Positions 43,324 to 47,447 of a stretch of DNA of 47,447 nucleotides are shown piece by piece. Every line of letters starts with the position of its first letter. The stretch's first letter is position 1. The stretch is taken from assembly GCA_012517205.1 (NCBI GenBank), contig JAAYVL010000149.1, positions 1 to 47,447 of the forward strand, in the 5' to 3' direction. The stretch comes from Verrucomicrobiota bacterium (GTDB lineage: Bacteria > Verrucomicrobiota > Verrucomicrobiia > Limisphaerales > UBA8199). Both the position numbers and the translations under genes were made by a program. The notes under the pieces are model-generated. The model searched no databases. It was given only the letters and a program-made list of their open reading frames with translations, and was not told where the DNA came from.

Positions 43324-45672
43324 TCATTGGGCCGTGTAGGTTTGCGTCCGGCCGGTAAGGAGATGCCGGACCTGGAGGCTGCGCGGACCGAGCCGCGCGT
43401 CATCGCGCCGGAACTCCGCCGGCCCGAAGTTGGCAATCACCTCGAAACGGTCGCCAAAGACCGTGCGTTGAACCCGGCGATCGGGCGTGAGCCATTGGAA
43501 ATCGGCCAGCGGCAGCAGCGCCGTCTCCCGGTGCAGCGGGGAGAAGAACTCGAAATGCCGTTTGATTTGCGCCCGGCGTTTCTGGAACTCCGCCCGGTTC
43601 AGGTGGTAAAGCGGCGGCACCTGGTAAAGCAGCTCCAGCAGTTCCACGGTTGGAGCGTCCTCCCGCGCCTTCAAGCTGGCAAACATCCAGTGGTGCGTGG
43701 CGATTACCGAATCGTGAAACACCGTTTCAAACAGCGGCAGCCGAAAGTCCGGGTTGTAGTAAAGGTAGCGGTATTTCGCTTTCATCGGCACCGGCTGGAA
43801 AAAGACCCGCGGCTCGTCCGGCGGGTAGTAGGAGCCCAGGTAGTAGGGGGATTGCTTGTCGGTCAGGTCCGGGTCGCCCCACCCGATGACCGGCGTCAGG
43901 ACGCCGTGGGCGAAATGCACCGTCGCGGCCACGCCCGCGGAGCAGCCTTCGGTGCCGATCACCACGCCGAACGTGTCGCGAATCCACGCCAGGCGTGAGA
44001 CGCGGGCCTGCAGATCCGATTGCTGCGTGGCCGGATGCGACTCTGCATAATCGTCAAAATAATCTCCGAACCCATCGCAGTCTATGAACCACGAGTTGGC
44101 GTGGAACGACGGCATGAGCGCCGCGACGCGCTTTTCGACATAGGGCCGCGCGGCGGCGGGGCTCAGCAGGAAGCCCTTTTGCTTGAAGCCCCGGCGCCGG
44201 GTGCCGTCGGCATTGACGATGGCTCCCGTTTCATACAGCGCCGCGCCAAACTGCGCGGTCTCCCAGGTGTCCGGCTCGCCCGGGCGATGGATGCTGTGGT
44301 AGGAATCGTAAGGGCCGATGAGGTAGCCCGCCTTTTTCGCTGCGGCGACCGTCTGCGGACGTTCCTGAAACCCGCGCCACCCATCGCTGCCCAGCCACAG
44401 GCGGTCCAGGCCCGCCGCCGCCAACTGCTGGATCATTTGGGGCGAAGTCCCATTGCCCCAGGCGTCGGGTTGGGCCAGCAGCCCCGGGAATGCCGCCGCC
44501 AGCAAGTGCGTATTCAGGCGGCTGCGATCCGCCCGGCTTAGCGAGCGGCGGTCGGACTTCAGGAGCGCGGCAATCTCCGGCTCCAGCGCGGCCTCCAGCC
44601 CCGCCGCCGCGCCGGCAAACTCCGGCTGCTCGAGCAGGCGGTTGAGGTCTTCGATGATCTGCGACTTCTGGTAGCGGTCCGGCCAGGCCGCCGCGAGGAT
44701 TTGGGCCGCCACCGTCCGGGTGTCGGGCTTTAGCTGATCCCAAATCCACCGCACCGGCGGGGATGCGCCCGCCGCCGCGCCGGCCTGCAGCGCCCGGGCA
44801 AAGCCTTTCCAATCGGTGACATCCGCCAGGTTCAGCAGGTCGTTGCCCCAGAGGTAAACATGCGCCGCGCCCGGCAGCTTCGCCGCCTCGGGCGTTTTCC
44901 GAATCTTGTCGCTGAAGCGGACAAATTCTCCGCGCTCGATCAGCCACTGCCGGTACCGCCGCGCCGGTTCGATCGGAGAAGGGGGGCCCAACTCGAAGAC
45001 CACCGCGTATTCTTTCACCGGGTGGTTGCGGGTGAACTGATGCGTCAGGCGCGCCGCCAGCGTAGAGTCCGGCGCGCGCACAAACTGGAGTTGATTGTTG
45101 AACGGGTTGGTCAGGATGCACGTCAGCGTCCAGGCCCGGGCCGGGGCCGCCGCGCGGCATTCCAGGCCCACAAAAGGCAAGACGAGGTCCGCGGTGGTAT
45201 TCAAAGCGCCGTGCGTGGTCAGAAAGGTCTCCCAATTCGTATCGCCGCACGGGGCATACACCCCTTCAAAAAGCGGCAGAATCCAGGCTTTGGCCGGGTC
45301 GCCGGCGGGAATGACGGGGAAAGTGAATTCGCCGGGTTCCGTCGCCCGCACGTGAACGGCCAGGCGGTTTTCCGTCACCGTGAAGGTCAGCGTAACCTTG
45401 CGCTCGGGCAGCGTCCACGAAGCCGTGCCGGGATTAAGCTCGCGGTCAAAGCGCAAGTCGGCCACCCGGCCCAGGTTGGTCTGGGCCGCGGACACGATCA
45501 TCTCCGGCTGCGATCCGTTGCGCAGCGCGACCTCCAGGCGGGAGGGGTCAACCCGGGCCTGGCAGGAGTTGCTTTGAAGGCAAATCAGGCCGCCCGCAAA
45601 TGCTCCCCTCGCAGCGAGCAACCCGGCGGATAGCAGCAGCGCGGCAGCGGCGAAGCTGCGTTTCGGCCCCAT
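43324..45672 (-). CDS. Large secreted glycosidase-like protein
   Basis: A 782-residue secreted protein with signal peptide (FAAAALLLSAGLLAARGAFA). The N-terminal 270 residues look beta-rich (LTFTVTENRLAVHVRATEPG). The C-terminal part looks like a TIM barrel with acidic patches in HANSWFIDCDGFGDYFDDY and VVIGTEGCSAG, likely active-site region. Distant resemblance to GH101-like or similar TIM-barrel glycosidases is possible, but I cannot assign a family. It starts 15 nt after the prepilin-like gene, so the two are co-expressed. ATG 45672 is preferred to TTG 45681. Confidence 0.55.
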   Translation of the reverse strand: MGPKRSFAAAALLLSAGLLAARGAFAGGLICLQSNSCQARVDPSRLEVALRNGSQPEMIVSAAQTNLGRVADLRFDRELNPGTASWTLPERKVTLTFTVTENRLAVHVRATEPGEFTFPVIPAGDPAKAWILPLFEGVYAPCGDTNWETFLTTHGALNTTADLVLPFVGLECRAAAPARAWTLTCILTNPFNNQLQFVRAPDSTLAARLTHQFTRNHPVKEYAVVFELGPPSPIEPARRYRQWLIERGEFVRFSDKIRKTPEAAKLPGAAHVYLWGNDLLNLADVTDWKGFARALQAGAAAGASPPVRWIWDQLKPDTRTVAAQILAAAWPDRYQKSQIIEDLNRLLEQPEFAGAAAGLEAALEPEIAALLKSDRRSLSRADRSRLNTHLLAAAFPGLLAQPDAWGNGTSPQMIQQLAAAGLDRLWLGSDGWRGFQERPQTVAAAKKAGYLIGPYDSYHSIHRPGEPDTWETAQFGAALYETGAIVNADGTRRRGFKQKGFLLSPAAARPYVEKRVAALMPSFHANSWFIDCDGFGDYFDDYAESHPATQQSDLQARVSRLAWIRDTFGVVIGTEGCSAGVAATVHFAHGVLTPVIGWGDPDLTDKQSPYYLGSYYPPDEPRVFFQPVPMKAKYRYLYYNPDFRLPLFETVFHDSVIATHHWMFASLKAREDAPTVELLELLYQVPPLYHLNRAEFQKRRAQIKRHFEFFSPLHRETALLPLADFQWLTPDRRVQRTVFGDRFEVIANFGPAEFRRDDARLGPRSLQVRHLLTGRTQTYTAQ

Positions 45673-45687
45673 TCTTTGCAAAGGGAA

Positions 45688-46566
45688 TTAGAGTTTCGGA
45701 CGCGTCGCGCGATCCTGCATCCAGCCGATGTCCATGTTGCCATCCTGGGGAATCGGGGTGGAGCCATCAAAGATGGCCCCCTGCTCCTTGATCGGGCGCG
45801 AGGTGCGGCCGTCACGCCATTTCTTGATTTCGGAATGGCCATCGGCAAACGAAAGCCCGCCGGCATTGCCGTGGTAAGCGGCCGGCAAATCCAGCCACCG
45901 GTACATCCGGGGGTTCGGGGGCGAATAACCGGTCATGTCCTGAAGATAGTTGCCCCAGTTGATCGCGTCCTCACGCTCGTCAATAAACACGAAGATGCGG
46001 TCAGGGCCGGGCCGGTCCATGGCGGAGTATTTCGTGTACACGGTATAAGCGGCCATGTTTCCGGTGGCAATGGGTTTCCCCGCAAAGCCGCCCACATACG
46101 CGTTCATGGCCATGCTGCGCAGCCGCGTCTTCCGCTCGGCGCCAACCACCACATAAGCCCGGTCGGCCGGGCAGTGGAAGATGCCCAGGTTCTTTCCGCA
46201 ATAAGGCCACAACGGGCTTCGGTGAATGTCCACCGTGGGATCCCAATTCGAGCGGTTGCCGGCGGCAAAATCCATCCGGCCGTTGCACCAGGTTTCGGCC
46301 ATCCAGGTGCCAACCGGCCAACTGCTGGCATAGGGCAGCCGGTCGCTGCTATCCTCGACATACATCCGCCATGCGAGGGCCAGTTGCTTGTGATTGTTCA
46401 TGCACTGCACGCCCTGGGCCTTGAGCTTGGCGCGCGTCAACGCGGGCAGCAGCAGCGCCGCCAGGATCGCGATGATGGCGATGACGACCAGTAATTCGAT
46501 GAGCGTGAACCCGCGCGCCCGCTGCGGGGCTTTTCGGGAACACCATCTAAAAGGAGCTGTATTCAT
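45688..46566 (-). CDS. Prepilin-like protein with H-X9-DG motif
   Basis: A 292-residue pseudopilin-like protein. The N-terminus has the prepilin cleavage/methylation site [26 protein letters not shown] (G before F is the processing site; E is the usual +5). The body has paired Cys ([18 protein letters not shown]), and the C-terminal region has [14 protein letters not shown], the H-X9-DG signature abundant in Verrucomicrobiota and Planctomycetota. These are exported by a type II secretion or pilus-like system, often many copies per genome. ATG 46566 gives a short leader of 22 residues; an upstream in-frame start is rejected as too long. Confidence 0.88.
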   Translation of the reverse strand: MNTAPFRWCSRKAPQRARGFTLIELLVVIAIIAILAALLLPALTRAKLKAQGVQCMNNHKQLALAWRMYVEDSSDRLPYASSWPVGTWMAETWCNGRMDFAAGNRSNWDPTVDIHRSPLWPYCGKNLGIFHCPADRAYVVVGAERKTRLRSMAMNAYVGGFAGKPIATGNMAAYTVYTKYSAMDRPGPDRIFVFIDEREDAINWGNYLQDMTGYSPPNPRMYRWLDLPAAYHGNAGGLSFADGHSEIKKWRDGRTSRPIKEQGAIFDGSTPIPQDGNMDIGWMQDRATRPKL

Positions 46567-46605
46567 GCGTAATTTATGATTTACAAGCCTCAACCCCAAG
46601 CCTCC

Positions 46606-46623
46606 GCGTCTCCGTGGAGACGC
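46606..46623. repeat. Perfect small palindrome upstream of the prepilin gene
   Basis: GCGTCTCC and GGAGACGC flank a GT loop (46606-46623). It lies about 40 bases upstream of the prepilin-like start and could be in its leader. An rRNA-like or IS-like origin is not suggested. Confidence 0.4.
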
Positions 46624-46741
46624 CGTGCGGCCTCCTGCCCGCGCTAACACTGGCGGTTCGAAAACCCGTCCGACGCGCCGTTATCATAGCTCGTAGTTTG
46701 CGGTTTTGACGTTCCCGAAGCAAGGCTAAAATTGCGCGCGG

Positions 46742-46768
46742 AAAAAAGTAATACGCCTTAAGGCGGAG
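46742..46768 (-). terminator. Palindrome with T-tract on the minus strand
   Basis: CGCCTTAAGGCG (46754-46765) is a perfect 12-bp palindrome. Reading on the minus strand it is followed by TATTACTTTTTT, the one hairpin in this window with a good T-run. It sits exactly at the stop (46758) of the open frame carried by repeat copy B, and upstream of the prepilin gene. Confidence 0.5.
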
Positions 46769-46870
46769 AGGCCGGCAGCCGCGATTCTCGACGCCACCAC
46801 AGCGGGCAGGAGCGCGAACTCCGGACCGGCGATGCCCGCCTTTTTAGCCGGAGCGATTCAAAGGTTGCCC

Positions 46871-47308
46871 TCATTCCAACTCCTCTGGCACGCAAGTTCC
46901 CGTTCTTACGGGCGAAGGATATTCGGGAGCCAACGACCAAGCCGTTGAACTTGCCAACCCAACGGTTCGTTGAAGCTATCCGCGGGCCTGCCAGAGCCGC
47001 TTCGACTCCAGTGAAGCCAGGGCGCACGGTTGGACTGCGCAACGGCAACGTTTCAGATAAGGCATACGCGAAGCCAAAAGGCATTCGGATGCCCATCCGC
47101 CCTTGAAAAACCGTCTTTTGCCAGACCCGAATTCGTAACTAACTGTTTTTACACAACTTAGTAATTATCCCCCCGCCCTATCCCCTCGATTCGGTCTTTC
47201 CAGGCAGCCGTATCCATTATCCCGCAGGCACCTTGGATATACCCTGCCTTCAGGCCGTGTACAAGGGGTGTACAAGGGATGCTCACCGGGAGCTCATAGG
47301 ATTTTGGG
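46871..47308. repeat. Dispersed repeat, copy B
   Basis: The second copy of the repeat at 31894-32322, same orientation, separated by 15 kb. The minus strand has an open frame (46758-47096, 112 codons) whose residues align without gaps over about 64 positions to the frame of copy A. The right end keeps the tandem word (TGTACAAGGGGTGTACAAGGG near 47259) and the left arm of the large hairpin. At about 47309 it changes abruptly into insertion-sequence DNA, so the right arm has been lost or displaced. Confidence 0.7.
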
Positions 47309-47310
47309 TA

Positions 47311-47447
47311 GTGTCCTAAAAGTTCTGCAAAAAGCAGCGGGTCATGGTAAGCCACTGGGGTGAATAAAGAACCCAGAAACGAAAGGCAAAGAACCATGAC
47401 CCGAAAGGTTGAAAAGAACGTAAAGACAGTAGCATTGGAGTTGGAAG
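47311..47447 (+). mobile_element. Left end of an insertion sequence (partial)
   Basis: From 47311 the sequence GTGTCCTAAAAGTTCTGCAA looks like the terminal inverted repeat of a transposon of IS256-like or related type. An open frame starts at 47396. The element enters repeat copy B and continues beyond the window; the family cannot be fixed from this piece. Confidence 0.5.
47396..47447 (+). CDS. Start of a transposase-like gene (partial)
   Basis: ATG at 47396, reading MTRKVEKNVKTVALELE, open to the window edge. The position about 85 nt inside the putative insertion-sequence end suggests a transposase. Only 17 residues are visible, so the identity is inferred from context. Confidence 0.4.
   Translation, partial: MTRKVEKNVKTVALELE

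Noticed and set aside
1..47447. tRNA, rRNA, tmRNA or CRISPR array
   Set aside because: No T-loop/anticodon patterns, rRNA segments or regularly spaced direct repeats were recognised.

Overview
The window looks like a chromosomal segment of a Verrucomicrobiota bacterium, probably of the Pedosphaera/Limisphaerales type. This is inferred from gene content, not from a search. The pointers are a prepilin-like secreted protein with the H-X9-DG signature, a GH172/DUF2961 protein, a tandem DUF1080 (3-keto-disaccharide hydrolase-like) protein, Tat-exported sugar isomerase and amidohydrolase proteins, a uroporphyrinogen-decarboxylase-family protein, and GC-rich DNA with few U-tract terminators. No tRNA, rRNA or CRISPR array was recognised.

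Layout. 1-2.4 kb: the tail of a secreted protein, a soluble response-regulator/histidine-kinase hybrid, and a YggT-type membrane protein. 2.5-6 kb: a minus-strand TCA cluster, gltA-sucC-sucD. 6.6-8.2 kb: a small cytochrome-b-like membrane protein translationally coupled to a Tat-signal AmrS-type radical SAM enzyme. 8.3-21.8 kb: a long minus-strand ribosomal supercluster, rplB-rpsS-rplV-rpsC-rplP-rpmC-rpsQ-rplN-rplX-rplE-rpsN-rpsH-rplF-rplR-rpsE-rplO-secY-map-infA-rpmJ-rpsM-rpsK-rpsD-rpoA-rplQ. The usual upstream partners (rpsJ, rplC, rplD, rplW) are not next to rplB, and rpmD and adk are absent from their usual places. Several intercistronic spacers can fold; the one before rpoA can form an H-type pseudoknot.

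22-24 kb is a scrapyard of broken accessory genes: the C-terminal part of a type IIG-like restriction-modification protein, the first residues of a DUF4258-like protein, and an IS630-type transposase lacking its C-terminal end. 24-29 kb: a HerA-like ATPase (DUF853) and two tandem polysaccharide polymerase/ligase-like membrane proteins. 28.9-31.2 kb: two exported carbohydrate-related proteins. 31.2-32.8 kb: a non-coding stretch with one copy of a diverged dispersed repeat and a 35-bp-arm hairpin. 32.8-35.7 kb: a DsbD-type thiol:disulfide protein and a secreted redoxin. 35.7-39 kb: two coupled amidohydrolase-family genes and a divergent URO-D-family gene. 39-43.3 kb: a lipoprotein cysteine peptidase, a double DUF1080 protein, a beta-lactamase-fold lipoprotein and a small lipoprotein. 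43.3-46.6 kb: a prepilin-like protein followed at once by a large secreted glycosidase-like protein. 46.8-47.4 kb: a second copy of the dispersed repeat, abutting the left end of another insertion sequence that runs off the window.

Functionally, the left half is housekeeping (TCA cycle, translation, secretion, transcription) and the right half is an envelope and carbohydrate-scavenging lifestyle. The observations most worth follow-up are the pseudoknot leader before rpoA, the coupled membrane-haem/Tat radical SAM pair, and the repeat family with a conserved open frame.
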